Below are positions 27,897 through 36,343 of a stretch of 64,000 nucleotides of DNA, piece by piece. Both the position numbers and the translations under genes were made by a program. The notes under the pieces are model-generated. The model searched no databases, was not told the origin of the DNA, and saw only the letters and a list, made by a program, of their open reading frames with translations. The first letter of the stretch is position 1. Every line of letters begins with the position of its first letter. The DNA comes from Ruegeria pomeroyi (lineage in GTDB: Bacteria; Pseudomonadota; Alphaproteobacteria; Rhodobacterales; Rhodobacteraceae), in assembly GCF_021405525.1 (NCBI RefSeq), contig NZ_JAGQAG010000001.1, forward strand, positions 3,572,001 through 3,636,000, given 5' to 3'.

Positions 27897-28826
27897 TCAA
27901 GACTGAACGGGCGCTCCGGTCCGACTGCGACAGGGACCGAACCGGGCGGCGAGTGCCAGGATGAGGCCCGACATCGTGGCGATCATCCCCGCAGCGCTGA
28001 CCGCGTCGTGCGCGCCCAGCCACAGCGGGCCATAGCCCGCCAACACATAACCCAGCACCGCCGAGAGGATGGCGAAGACGACGCTCCAGCCAACCTGCCC
28101 TTCAAGCGTGTTGGTCATCATCCGTGCGGCGGCGGGTGGACAGATGAACATCGCGATGACGATGATCGAGCCGACCGCGTCAAAGGCCGCAACCGCGGCC
28201 ACCGCAGCGACGATGACCAGTGCAAGGCCCAAATGGCCGGTGCGAATACCAAGAGTGCGGGCAAACCCCTCGTCGAAGGTCGACAGCTTCAGGGGCCGCC
28301 AGAACAGCCAGATGAACCCGGACACCCCTGCCAGCGTGACCAGGATACGCGGCAGTTCCACCGGCAACCCGGCCAAAGCCACCGGATCAACCAGCGAGGC
28401 CCAGCCGGTGGCATCAAGCCAGATCAGGCTTTCCAGATTGCCATAAAGCGCGTGTTCCACATCCAGATGCACGGTCGAGGTGTCGGTCTGCTCCAAGAGC
28501 AGCACGCCGGCAGCAAACATGGTGGTAAAGACGACACCCATCGCCGCCCCCGGTTCGATCCGGCCCAGACGACGGATCGCCTCGATCAGAACCACCGCGA
28601 CAACGGCAGCCCCGGCGGCGCCCAGCATCATCGGCCATGCGGCGATGACGCCGGTCAGGAGGAACGCAACCACGATCCCCGGCAACACCACATGGCTGAT
28701 GGCATCGCCGATCAGCGCCTGCCGGCGCAGCACCAGGAAGTTGCCGGGCAGCGCACAGGCCACGGCGGAAAGGATGCCGATCAAGAGCGGCGTCAGCGAC
28801 AGGGGGACAAATTCGGAACCGCTCAT
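27897..28826 (-). CDS. sitD: Mn/Fe ABC transporter permease SitD
   Basis: A 309-aa ABC-3 family permease with about eight hydrophobic segments and the hallmark SALIGDAISHVVLPGI-like loop (RRQALIGDAISHVVLPGIVVAFLL) plus FDAVGSIIVIAMFICPPAAARM. It pairs with SitC to carry manganese or iron across the inner membrane. Its start overlaps the sitC stop by 4 nt. Last gene of the sit operon. ZnuB-type zinc transport is a possible alternative, but operon form and upstream boxes favour Mn/Fe. Confidence 0.85.
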   Translation of the reverse strand: MSGSEFVPLSLTPLLIGILSAVACALPGNFLVLRRQALIGDAISHVVLPGIVVAFLLTGVIAAWPMMLGAAGAAVVAVVLIEAIRRLGRIEPGAAMGVVFTTMFAAGVLLLEQTDTSTVHLDVEHALYGNLESLIWLDATGWASLVDPVALAGLPVELPRILVTLAGVSGFIWLFWRPLKLSTFDEGFARTLGIRTGHLGLALVIVAAVAAVAAFDAVGSIIVIAMFICPPAAARMMTNTLEGQVGWSVVFAILSAVLGYVLAGYGPLWLGAHDAVSAAGMIATMSGLILALAARFGPCRSRTGAPVQS

Positions 28827-30028
28827 GCCGGGACCTCCTGAGGGCTGCCGATGCGGCGGTCAATCTCGGCAATCTGGTCGTGGGTGAGCACGGTTTCGAT
28901 ATCGCGCAACCCGTCATAGAGGGCGGCGGCGGCTTCTTGCGTCTGATCGGCGCGCACGATTTCCCATCGCTTCTCGTCCCGTAGCGCTTTGGCGGCGCGT
29001 GCCCGGCCAATATCGGTTGCGACCCCGTCCGCGCGCACCAGTTCTGCCTGACGCAAAAGTCGCAATGTCAGTGGCTCATAGATCCGTTGCCCTTGTGCCA
29101 GCGCCAGCAGTCCTTGCCTCAGATGCACCCGGCGCTGGAATTGCGTATGGCGCAGGAACGCCGCCAGCACGCCGCGCCCCGGCGCCACCAGCAGCGACAA
29201 GGCGAAAAAGGCAAAGGACACCAGCACGATGATCGGCCCGGTGGGCAGGTTGGGGGCCGAGGCCGAGATCGCCGCGCCAAGATACCCCGCGAGCCCCCCG
29301 GTCAAGCCACTCAGCAGCACCACTCGGTCCGACCGCTCGGTCCAGAACCGGGCGGTAACCGGCGGGATGATCAAGAGCGCCACGATCAGGATGAGGCCAA
29401 CGATCTTCAGCCCGACCACGGTAACCGCCATCACCAGCCCCATCATCGCCAGATCGATCCGATGCACGGGCACCCCGCGCGCGGCGGCATATTCGGGATC
29501 GAAGGCGACCAGCGTCATCGGACGGCGGATCAGCAGGATCAGCGCCAGCGCCCCCGCCCCGCCCAGCGCGATCACAAGCGCATCGTTCCACAGCATTCCT
29601 GCGGTCGACCCCAGCAGGAACCCCTCCAGCCCGGCCTGACGCCCGGCCCCCAACGTCTGGATCACGGTCAGCAGGACGATGCCGAAGCCGAAGAACACCG
29701 ACAGCACCGCGCCGATCGCCGCGTCCTCGGCCAGCCTTGTGCTGCGGGTCAGCCAGTTGAGGCACAAAAGCCCCACCCAGGCCGACAGTGCGGAACCGGC
29801 CAAGAGGCCGGGCAGGTTGCGTCCATCGCCGCCCAGCGCCACCATCAACAGAAAGGCCAGACAGATGCCCGGCAACGTCGCATGGCTGATCGCGTCGCTG
29901 ACCAGCGCCCGCTTGCGCAGGAAAAGGAACGTGCCGGTCGCTCCGGCGGATATGCCCAACAGCGTCGCGCCAACCGCGACAAGCGTGGCGTTATAGCCCA
30001 ATTGCAGCAAAAGCGCGTCGCGCAGCAT
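28823..30028 (-). CDS. sitC: Mn/Fe ABC transporter permease SitC with DtxR-like tail
   Basis: A 401-aa protein, longer than usual ABC-3 permeases (about 280-300 aa). The membrane part (residues 1-295) has SDAISHATLPGICLAFLL and VGLILIVALLIIPPVTARF. The extra C-terminal stretch of about 105 residues (LTLRLLRQAELVRADGVATDIGRARAAKALRDEKRWEIV ... LTHDQIAEIDRRIGSPQEVPA) resembles the winged-helix and dimerisation region of DtxR/MntR repressors, as seen fused to some TroC-like permeases. The start at 30028 lies 4 nt after sitB; GCGTCGCGC upstream is weak, so coupling is likely. Confidence 0.85.
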   Translation of the reverse strand: MLRDALLLQLGYNATLVAVGATLLGISAGATGTFLFLRKRALVSDAISHATLPGICLAFLLMVALGGDGRNLPGLLAGSALSAWVGLLCLNWLTRSTRLAEDAAIGAVLSVFFGFGIVLLTVIQTLGAGRQAGLEGFLLGSTAGMLWNDALVIALGGAGALALILLIRRPMTLVAFDPEYAAARGVPVHRIDLAMMGLVMAVTVVGLKIVGLILIVALLIIPPVTARFWTERSDRVVLLSGLTGGLAGYLGAAISASAPNLPTGPIIVLVSFAFFALSLLVAPGRGVLAAFLRHTQFQRRVHLRQGLLALAQGQRIYEPLTLRLLRQAELVRADGVATDIGRARAAKALRDEKRWEIVRADQTQEAAAALYDGLRDIETVLTHDQIAEIDRRIGSPQEVPA

Positions 30029-30032
30029 CGGA

Positions 30033-30836
30033 TCAGCCCAGCACGCGCGCCAACTGGTCGACTTGCGCCGTTGCCAGTCGCCCGCCATAGGCCGCCTGCA
30101 GATTATCGGCGGTAAAGGTCTCGATCACCGGCCCTTCGGCCACGCGGCGGGTGTTGATCAGGAACACGTTGTCGAAATAGTCGGTCACCGTGGCCAGATC
30201 GTGATGCACCACGACCACGGTGCGGCCGGCCTGTTTCAACGCCTTGAGAACCGCGATAATCGCCTTTTCCGTCGCTGCATCGACCCCGGCAAAGGGTTCG
30301 TCCAGCAGATAGAGATCGGCCTCTTGCGCCAGGGCGCGGGCCAGGAACACCCGCTGTTGCTGGCCTCCCGACAATTGGCCGATCTGCCGGTCGGCGAAAT
30401 CGCGCATGCCGACACGGGCAAGGCAATCGAGCGCCCGCGCCTTGTGCCGGGCGCGCAGGCGGCCCAGCAGGCCAAGCTCGCGATAAAGCCCCATCAGAAC
30501 AACATCAATCACCCGGGTCGGGAAATCCCAGTCGACACTGGCGCGCTGCGGCACATAGGCGATGCGGGCGCGCTGTTCCTCGAGCGGGCGGCCAAACACG
30601 GTGACCTGCCCCGACAGCGGCTTGACGATGCCCAGCGCCGCCTTGAGCAGGGTCGATTTACCCGCCCCGTTCGGCCCGATGATCGCCGTCATCGCGCCCG
30701 GCTGCACCGTCATATCCACCGAGAACACGGCCGGTTTCTGCCCATAAGACACGGTCAGCCCACGCACCGCCAGCGGGCTGTCGCCGATGGCGTCATTCTC
30801 GAGTCGCCTGCCTTCACGCGCCGCCAGTTCGATCAT
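30033..30836 (-). CDS. sitB: Mn/Fe ABC transporter ATP-binding protein SitB
   Basis: A 267-aa ATPase. Walker A is GPNGAGKS, the signature is LSGGQQQRVFLARAL, and Walker B is YLLDEPFAGVD, followed by the switch His region (VVVVHHDLATV). It powers the SitCD permease. It follows sitA by 3 nt and precedes sitC by 4 nt. Identification as metal-type rests on operon context and the FPTRVIDVVLMGLYRELG helical region. Confidence 0.9.
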   Translation of the reverse strand: MIELAAREGRRLENDAIGDSPLAVRGLTVSYGQKPAVFSVDMTVQPGAMTAIIGPNGAGKSTLLKAALGIVKPLSGQVTVFGRPLEEQRARIAYVPQRASVDWDFPTRVIDVVLMGLYRELGLLGRLRARHKARALDCLARVGMRDFADRQIGQLSGGQQQRVFLARALAQEADLYLLDEPFAGVDAATEKAIIAVLKALKQAGRTVVVVHHDLATVTDYFDNVFLINTRRVAEGPVIETFTADNLQAAYGGRLATAQVDQLARVLG

Positions 30837-30839
30837 CGC

Positions 30840-31793
30840 TCAGAGCCCTGCCGATAATTTGCCATCCATGCCACGGGGCGGCACCTGTCCGCCCAGCGCG
30901 GCGGCGATCGTGGTGATGTTGTGATCAAGCATGCCCAGATAGGTCCCCTCGTAAGAGCCGTCAGGCCCCATCGCATCAGAGAAAAGCTCGCCCCCCACCT
31001 TTACCTGATGCCCCTGCGCCGCGGCGCCTTCGATCAGGGCCCGGACCGATCGGTCCGAGACCGAGCTTTCGACAAAGACCGCCGTGATCTTGCGCGACAC
31101 CAGCGTGTCGACCAGTTCCGCGATCCGGTTCAGCCCCGCCTCGGACTGGGTCGAGATGCCCTGAACGCCCAGAACCTCGAAACCATAGGCCTGCCCGAAA
31201 TAGCCGAATGCGTCATGCGCGGTGACCAGCACCCGGTTACCCTCGGGCACCGTGGCCAGAACCGTTTCGGCATAACCCGACAACCGGTCCAGATCGGTGA
31301 TATGGCGGGCGGCATTGGCGGCAAATGTCTCGGCGGCCTCGGGGCGGGTCTCGGTCAGGGCACGCGCGACCTCGGCGACCACCTCGCGCCACAGTTCCGG
31401 GGTCATCCAGACATGCGGGTCGAATTTGTCGGCATAATCATCATGGGCGCGCAGGCGCGACGGCTCGATCCCCTCGGCCACCGCAACCACCTGACGCTTA
31501 CGGCCCAGATCGTGAAAGAAGCTTTCCATCTGCGCTTCGAGGTAGAGCCCATGCCACAACACCAGATCGGCGCGGGTCATGGCGACGATATCGCTGCGGG
31601 TCTGGCGATAGGCATGCGGGTCGATGCCCGGCCCCATCAGGCCGGTGACCTCGACCAGATCGCCGCCAACCTGGCGGGCGGCATCCGCGATCATGCCGGT
31701 GGTTGCCACCACACGCAGCGGCGCCTCGGCCCAGGCCGCGAGCGGCAGGCTGCATGTCAGGGCAAGTGCGGCAAGGAACCCACGGCGAATCAT
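30840..31793 (-). CDS. sitA: Mn/Fe-binding periplasmic protein SitA
   Basis: A 317-aa cluster A-I (ZnuA/TroA-type) binding protein with a signal peptide (MIRRGFLAALALTCSLPLAAWA). Metal-ligand candidates are His in GPGIDPHAYRQT, His in NGLYLE-like LWHGLYLE, His in VLVTAHDAFGYF and Asp near the C-terminus (FSDAMG). The PHAY, HDAFGYF and QGISTQSEAGL motifs are typical of Mn/Fe SitA. It lacks the long His-rich loop of ZnuA, favouring manganese or iron over zinc. First gene of sitABCD. Confidence 0.9.
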   Translation of the reverse strand: MIRRGFLAALALTCSLPLAAWAEAPLRVVATTGMIADAARQVGGDLVEVTGLMGPGIDPHAYRQTRSDIVAMTRADLVLWHGLYLEAQMESFFHDLGRKRQVVAVAEGIEPSRLRAHDDYADKFDPHVWMTPELWREVVAEVARALTETRPEAAETFAANAARHITDLDRLSGYAETVLATVPEGNRVLVTAHDAFGYFGQAYGFEVLGVQGISTQSEAGLNRIAELVDTLVSRKITAVFVESSVSDRSVRALIEGAAAQGHQVKVGGELFSDAMGPDGSYEGTYLGMLDHNITTIAAALGGQVPPRGMDGKLSAGL

Positions 31794-31830
31794 CGCGTAC
31801 CTCGAAATACAACTCTCTTACGGATGAATA

Positions 31831-31877
31831 TGAGAACCATTCGCAACTAAGTCAACGCAATTGAGAATTACTCGCAA
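31831..31877 (-). promoter_or_regulatory. Two Fur/Mur-type boxes upstream of sitA
   Basis: Two near-copies, TGAGAACCATTCGCAA (31831-31846) and TGAGAATTACTCGCAA (31862-31877), lie 31 bp apart, about three helical turns. The spacing, imperfect dyad and place match the two Mur-responsive sites known upstream of rhizobial sitABCD. Manganese-dependent repression is therefore likely. Confidence 0.7.
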
Positions 31878-31993
31878 GAAAGGAAGGTTTTGTCCGAAAG
31901 GTAAAATTTTGACGCCGCGACCCACCTGCCTCCGCTTGCCATTCTGTCGCAGGTCATGCGACCTTGGCCGGGAACCTCCCAAAGGATGTGAAG

Positions 31994-32983
31994 ATGGAAA
32001 CGCAGAGCCTTGAGCGCACCGCGCATCTGCCGCAAGTAACCGAGCCGCGAAACCCCGGCATGGAGCTGGACCTCGACTGGGTTCGCGCGGTGCAGGCCAA
32101 TACCTCGGCGATCGAGCGGCGGGCGGCAACGCTGCCCGGCAGGCGCTCGGTGAAAAAGGATTATCAGGCTGCTTGGTTGTTGAAAGCGATCACGATGATC
32201 GACCTGACCACCCTGTCGGGCGACGACACGGCGGGCCGGGTGCGGCGCCTCTGCGCCAAGGCGCGGCAACCGGTTGCGCCCGCGCTGCTGGAGGCGATGG
32301 GCATGGGGCCGATCACTACCGGCGCGGTCTGTGTCTATCACGACATGGTCGCAACGGCGGTCGAGGCGCTCAAGGGCACCGGCATTCCGGTGGCCGCCGT
32401 CAGCACCGGGTTTCCGGCGGGTCTGTCGCCCTTTCACCTGCGCGTGGCCGAGATTGGCGAAAGCGTCGCGGCGGGCGCCGAGGAGATCGATATCGTGATC
32501 TCGCGCCGGCATGTGCTGACCGGCGACTGGCAGGCGCTTTATGACGAGATGAAGGCCTTTCGCGAGGCCTGCGGGCATGCCCATGTCAAGGCGATCCTGG
32601 CAACCGGAGAGCTGGGAAGCCTGCGCAACGTGGCGCGCGCCTCGCTGGTCTGCATGATGGCGGGGGCGGATTTCATCAAGACCTCGACCGGCAAGGAAAG
32701 CGTCAACGCCACCCTGCCCGTCTCGTTGGTGATGATCCGCGCCATCCGCGACTATTACGATCGCACCGGATACCGGGTCGGCTACAAACCCGCGGGCGGG
32801 ATTTCCAAGGCCAAGGACGCGCTGGTCTATCTGGCGCTGATCAAGGACGAACTGGGCGACCGCTGGCTGCAACCGGACCTGTTCCGCTTTGGCGCATCGT
32901 CGCTGCTGGGCGATATCGAACGGCAACTGGAACATCACGTGACCGGCGCCTATTCGGCGGGCTACCGCCATCCCATGGGCTGA
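31994..32983 (+). CDS. deoC: Deoxyribose-phosphate aldolase
   Basis: A 329-aa class I aldolase that splits 2-deoxyribose 5-phosphate to glyceraldehyde 3-phosphate and acetaldehyde. The catalytic lysines lie in HVKAILATGELG and GYKPAGGIS, with AVSTGFPAG and IDLTTLSGDDT typical of the longer DeoC group. The start at 31994 has AAGGA about 7 nt upstream. GTCGCA-GGTCA-TGCGAC (31946-31962) just upstream may be an operator. The adjacent aldehyde dehydrogenase could oxidise the acetaldehyde. Confidence 0.92.
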   Translation: METQSLERTAHLPQVTEPRNPGMELDLDWVRAVQANTSAIERRAATLPGRRSVKKDYQAAWLLKAITMIDLTTLSGDDTAGRVRRLCAKARQPVAPALLEAMGMGPITTGAVCVYHDMVATAVEALKGTGIPVAAVSTGFPAGLSPFHLRVAEIGESVAAGAEEIDIVISRRHVLTGDWQALYDEMKAFREACGHAHVKAILATGELGSLRNVARASLVCMMAGADFIKTSTGKESVNATLPVSLVMIRAIRDYYDRTGYRVGYKPAGGISKAKDALVYLALIKDELGDRWLQPDLFRFGASSLLGDIERQLEHHVTGAYSAGYRHPMG

Positions 32984-32997
32984 CCGGCGCGACAGGC

Positions 32998-33048
32998 GCC
33001 GGAATTTTGAAAAAATTCCGGCCCGTTTTCCGTGACGGAAAACGGCCC
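32998..33048. repeat. Tandem double-hairpin repeat, copy T1
   Basis: An 11-bp stem with loop GAA (GCCGGAATTTT/AAAATTCCGGC) abuts a 10-bp stem with loop TGA (CCGTTTTCCG/CGGAAAACGG). Its second hairpin and the junction recur at 36271-36321, on the other side of the next two genes. Confidence 0.85.
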
Positions 33049-33069
33049 CCGGATACCGAGGACACCGCT

Positions 33070-35403
33070 ATGACCATAAAGGAACTCTTCGACACCATGG
33101 AATACGGTCCCGCCCCCGAAAGCGCCGCCGAGGCGCTGGCCTGGCTGGTCGATCAGGGCGACCGGTTCGGCCATTTCATCGACGGCGCCTTTACCGCGCC
33201 GGGCGACGGGTTCGACAGCCGCAATCCCGCCACCGGCGAGGTCCTGGCCACCCTGACCCAGGCGAGCCAGGCCGATGTCGATGCCGCCGTTGCCGCCGCC
33301 CACAAAGCGCGGCCCAAGTGGGCCGCACTCGGTGGCGCGGGCCGGGCGCGGTACCTCTATGCCATTGCGCGGCTGATGCAGAAACACAGCCGCCTGTTTG
33401 CCGTGCTGGAAACGCTGGATAACGGCAAGCCCATTCGCGAGAGCCGTGACATCGACATCCCCCTGGCGCAGCGGCATTTCTACTATCACGCGGGCATGGC
33501 GCAGTTGATGGAAAGTGAGCTGCCCGAAGCCGAGCCACTGGGCGTCTGCGGTCAGATCATCCCGTGGAACTTCCCCCTGTTGATGCTGGCGTGGAAGGTT
33601 GCCCCGGCGCTGGCCATGGGCAACACCGTGGTGCTGAAACCCGCCGAGTACACCTCGCTCACCGCGCTCTTGTTTGCCGATATCTGCCAGCAGGCGGGTC
33701 TGCCCAAGGGCGTCGTCAACATCGTCACCGGCGACGGCGCCGTGGGCGAGATGATCGTGGCGTCGGATGTGGACAAGATCGCCTTTACCGGCTCCACCGC
33801 CGTGGGGCGCCGCATCCGCGAGGCCACTGCCGGGCGGGGGCTGGAGCTGACGCTCGAACTGGGGGGCAAGTCCGCCTATATCGTGTTTGACGATGCCGAT
33901 ATCGATTCAGCCATCGAGGGGCTGGTCGATGCGATCTGGTTCAATCAGGGCCAGGTCTGCTGCGCCGGGTCGCGCCTCTTGGTGCAAGAGGGCATCGCGG
34001 ACCGCTTCCACACCAAGCTGCGCGCCCGGATGGATGGGTTGCGCTTGGGCAATCCGCTCGACAAATGCATCGACGTCGGCGCGGTGGTCGATCCGGTGCA
34101 GTTGCAGACCATAGAGCGGATGGTCGCCAGCAACACGGTCGGACAGGTGCACCATGCCGCCTGCACCCTGCCCGAAAACGGCTGCTATTACCCACCGACC
34201 CTGATCACCGGGCTTTCGACCAGCGACCCGCTGATGCAGGAGGAGATCTTTGGCCCCGTCCTCGTCTCGACCACCTTCCGCACCCCGGCCGAGTCGGTGG
34301 AACTGGCCAACAACACCCGCTATGGGCTGGCCGCCACGGTCTGGACCGAGAATGTGAATCTGGCGCTCGACATCGCGCCGAAGCTGGTGGCGGGGGTGGT
34401 CTGGGTGAATGCCACCAACCTGTTTGATGCCGCCGCCGGGTTTGGCGGTGTGCGCGAAAGCGGCTTTGGCCGCGAAGGCGGGTGGGAGGGGCTGACCGCC
34501 TATACCCGGCCCAAGGGCAAGCGCAAGGCGCTGGCCCGGATCGAGCCCGCCACCGGTCACGGTACACCGGTTGACCCGATCGACCGCACGGCGAAACTCT
34601 ATGTCGGGGGCAAGCAGGCGCGGCCCGATGGTGGCTATTCCCGACCCGTCTGGGGCAAATCCGGCCTGTTGGGCCATGTCGGCCTTGCCAACCGCAAGGA
34701 TGTGCGCAACGCGGTCGAGGCGGCCGCAGGCGCAACTGGGTGGGCAAAGGCCACAGGCCATCTGCGCGCGCAGATCCTCTATTACATCGGCGAAAACCTG
34801 TCGGCTCGGGCCGCCGAATTCGCCCATCGGATCGACGCGATGACCGGCAAGCGCGGCGGGGCGCAAGAGGTCGAGGCCAGCATCCAGCGCCTGTTCACTG
34901 CCGCCGCCTGGGCCGACAAATATGACGGGCAGGTGCATGGAGTGCCGATCCGGGGCGTGGCGCTGGCGATGAAGGAACCGGTTGGCGTGATCGGCGCGCT
35001 TTGCGCGGACGAGGCGCCGCTCTTGGGCCTTGTCTCGGTCATGGCGCCCGCCATCGCGATGGGCAACCGCGTTGTGCTGGCGGCAAGCGAGCCCTATCCG
35101 CTGGCGGCCACCGACTTCTACCAGATCCTCGACACCTCGGACGTGCCGGCAGGCGTGGTCAATATCCTGACCGGCAGCCATGCGGAGCTGGCCAAACCGC
35201 TGGCGTCGCACCTGAACGTCGATGCGGTCTGGTCCTTCTCCTCGACCGACCTGTCGGCCGAGATCGAAAAGGCGGCGGCAGGGAACCTGAAACGGACCTG
35301 GGTCAATAACGCAACGTCCCTTGACTGGGGCGTGGACCACAGCAAGCGGTTCCTTCAGGCTGCGACCGAGATCAAGAACATCTGGGTGCCCTACGGAGAA
35401 TAG
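33070..35403 (+). CDS. ALDH16-type double-domain aldehyde dehydrogenase
   Basis: A 777-aa protein made of two ALDH-fold modules. The first (about 20-500) is complete: PWNFPLLMLAWK, GSTAVGR, general base Glu263 in LELGGKSA and the catalytic pair Cys297-Cys298 in NQGQVCCAGSRLL. The second (about 520-770) keeps the Rossmann-like part (MKEPVGVIGALCADEAPLLGLVSVMAPAIAMGNRVVLA) but has no catalytic-loop cysteine. This is the ALDH16 arrangement, known also from Loktanella of the same family. GAGG lies 8 nt before the ATG. It is likely to serve deoC-derived acetaldehyde, though the substrate is unproven. Confidence 0.88.
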   Translation: MTIKELFDTMEYGPAPESAAEALAWLVDQGDRFGHFIDGAFTAPGDGFDSRNPATGEVLATLTQASQADVDAAVAAAHKARPKWAALGGAGRARYLYAIARLMQKHSRLFAVLETLDNGKPIRESRDIDIPLAQRHFYYHAGMAQLMESELPEAEPLGVCGQIIPWNFPLLMLAWKVAPALAMGNTVVLKPAEYTSLTALLFADICQQAGLPKGVVNIVTGDGAVGEMIVASDVDKIAFTGSTAVGRRIREATAGRGLELTLELGGKSAYIVFDDADIDSAIEGLVDAIWFNQGQVCCAGSRLLVQEGIADRFHTKLRARMDGLRLGNPLDKCIDVGAVVDPVQLQTIERMVASNTVGQVHHAACTLPENGCYYPPTLITGLSTSDPLMQEEIFGPVLVSTTFRTPAESVELANNTRYGLAATVWTENVNLALDIAPKLVAGVVWVNATNLFDAAAGFGGVRESGFGREGGWEGLTAYTRPKGKRKALARIEPATGHGTPVDPIDRTAKLYVGGKQARPDGGYSRPVWGKSGLLGHVGLANRKDVRNAVEAAAGATGWAKATGHLRAQILYYIGENLSARAAEFAHRIDAMTGKRGGAQEVEASIQRLFTAAAWADKYDGQVHGVPIRGVALAMKEPVGVIGALCADEAPLLGLVSVMAPAIAMGNRVVLAASEPYPLAATDFYQILDTSDVPAGVVNILTGSHAELAKPLASHLNVDAVWSFSSTDLSAEIEKAAAGNLKRTWVNNATSLDWGVDHSKRFLQAATEIKNIWVPYGE

Positions 35404-35430
35404 GGCATCCCTGTCCAAGGGAGGCTCTAC

Positions 35431-36243
35431 ATGGATTTCACCGGCAAGACCGTCGTGGTGATCGGCGGCACCAGCGGCATCAACCGCGGCATCGCGCTGG
35501 CCTTTGCCCGGGCCGGCGCGCGGCTGGCCGTGGCCAGTCGCAGTCAGGACAAGGTGGACGACACCGTGACCGAACTGCGCGCCGCAGGGGCGCAAGAGGC
35601 CCTTGGCGCATCCTTCGATGTGCGCGATGCCGAGGCGGTGGCCAAGGGTCTGCAAGGGTTCCGCGATCAACTGAGTGAATTCGATGTGCTGGTTTCGGGC
35701 GCGGCGGGCAACTTTCCTGCGCTGACGGCGGACATGTCGATCAACGCCTTCAAGACGGTGATCGACATCGACCTGATGGGCACCGTGCATGTGATGAAGG
35801 GCGCCTATCCGCATCTGAAACGCCCCGGCGCCAGCATCATCAACATCTCGGCGCCGCAATCCTGGCTGCCCTACGAGGGGCAGGCGCATGTCTGCGCCGC
35901 CAAGGCGGGCGTCGACCAGATCACCCGCACGCTGAGCCTGGAATGGGGGCCCGAGGGGATCCGGGTAAACTCGGTCGTGCCCGGCTTTATCGAGGGAACA
36001 GAGGGCGCCAGACGGTTGGCACCAAGCCCCGAGGCGGAGAAGACCTTCAAGGCGGATGTTCCGCTGGGTCGCTGGGGTCAGCCGCAGGATGTGGCAAATG
36101 CCTGCCTGTTCCTAGGCTCGGACATGGCCGCCTATATCAGCGGCACGGTGCTGTCGGTCGACGGCGCACTTTATCAGCGTGGCTCGGGCCGGGCGGGTCA
36201 GATGATCGGCCAGATGCTGCGCACGATGCCAAAGCGCAGTTGA
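35431..36243 (+). CDS. SDR oxidoreductase, 2,4-dienoyl-CoA reductase (DECR)-like
   Basis: A 270-aa Rossmann protein (GGTSGINRG nucleotide site). Its best fit is the 2,4-dienoyl-CoA reductase branch: AAGNF, NISAPQSWLPYEGQAHVCAAKAGVD, SLEWGPEGIRVNSVVPG and IEGTEGARRL. As in that branch, the usual YxxxK tyrosine is missing (Val154; Lys158 kept). It starts 27 nt after the ALDH16 gene, so the two are probably cotranscribed. The natural substrate is uncertain. Confidence 0.82.
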   Translation: MDFTGKTVVVIGGTSGINRGIALAFARAGARLAVASRSQDKVDDTVTELRAAGAQEALGASFDVRDAEAVAKGLQGFRDQLSEFDVLVSGAAGNFPALTADMSINAFKTVIDIDLMGTVHVMKGAYPHLKRPGASIINISAPQSWLPYEGQAHVCAAKAGVDQITRTLSLEWGPEGIRVNSVVPGFIEGTEGARRLAPSPEAEKTFKADVPLGRWGQPQDVANACLFLGSDMAAYISGTVLSVDGALYQRGSGRAGQMIGQMLRTMPKRS

Positions 36244-36270
36244 GCGGGCGCGTCTCCCGCAAGGCAGGCG

Positions 36271-36321
36271 GCCGGAAAACATGTGTTTTCCGGCCCGTTT
36301 TCCGAGCCGGAAAACGGCCCC
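36271..36321. repeat. Tandem double-hairpin repeat, copy T2
   Basis: A near-perfect stem (GCCGGAAAAC/GTTTTCCGGC) followed immediately by CCGTTTTCCG-AGC-CGGAAAACGG. Same order, orientation and core as T1; located after the SDR gene. Confidence 0.85.
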
Positions 36322-36343
36322 GCCGCGCCCGATGCGCCAGAGG

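Noticed and set aside
33907-35889. 660-codon frame antisense to the ALDH16 and SDR genes
   Set aside because: Both sense genes show clear families and catalytic motifs; the antisense has none.
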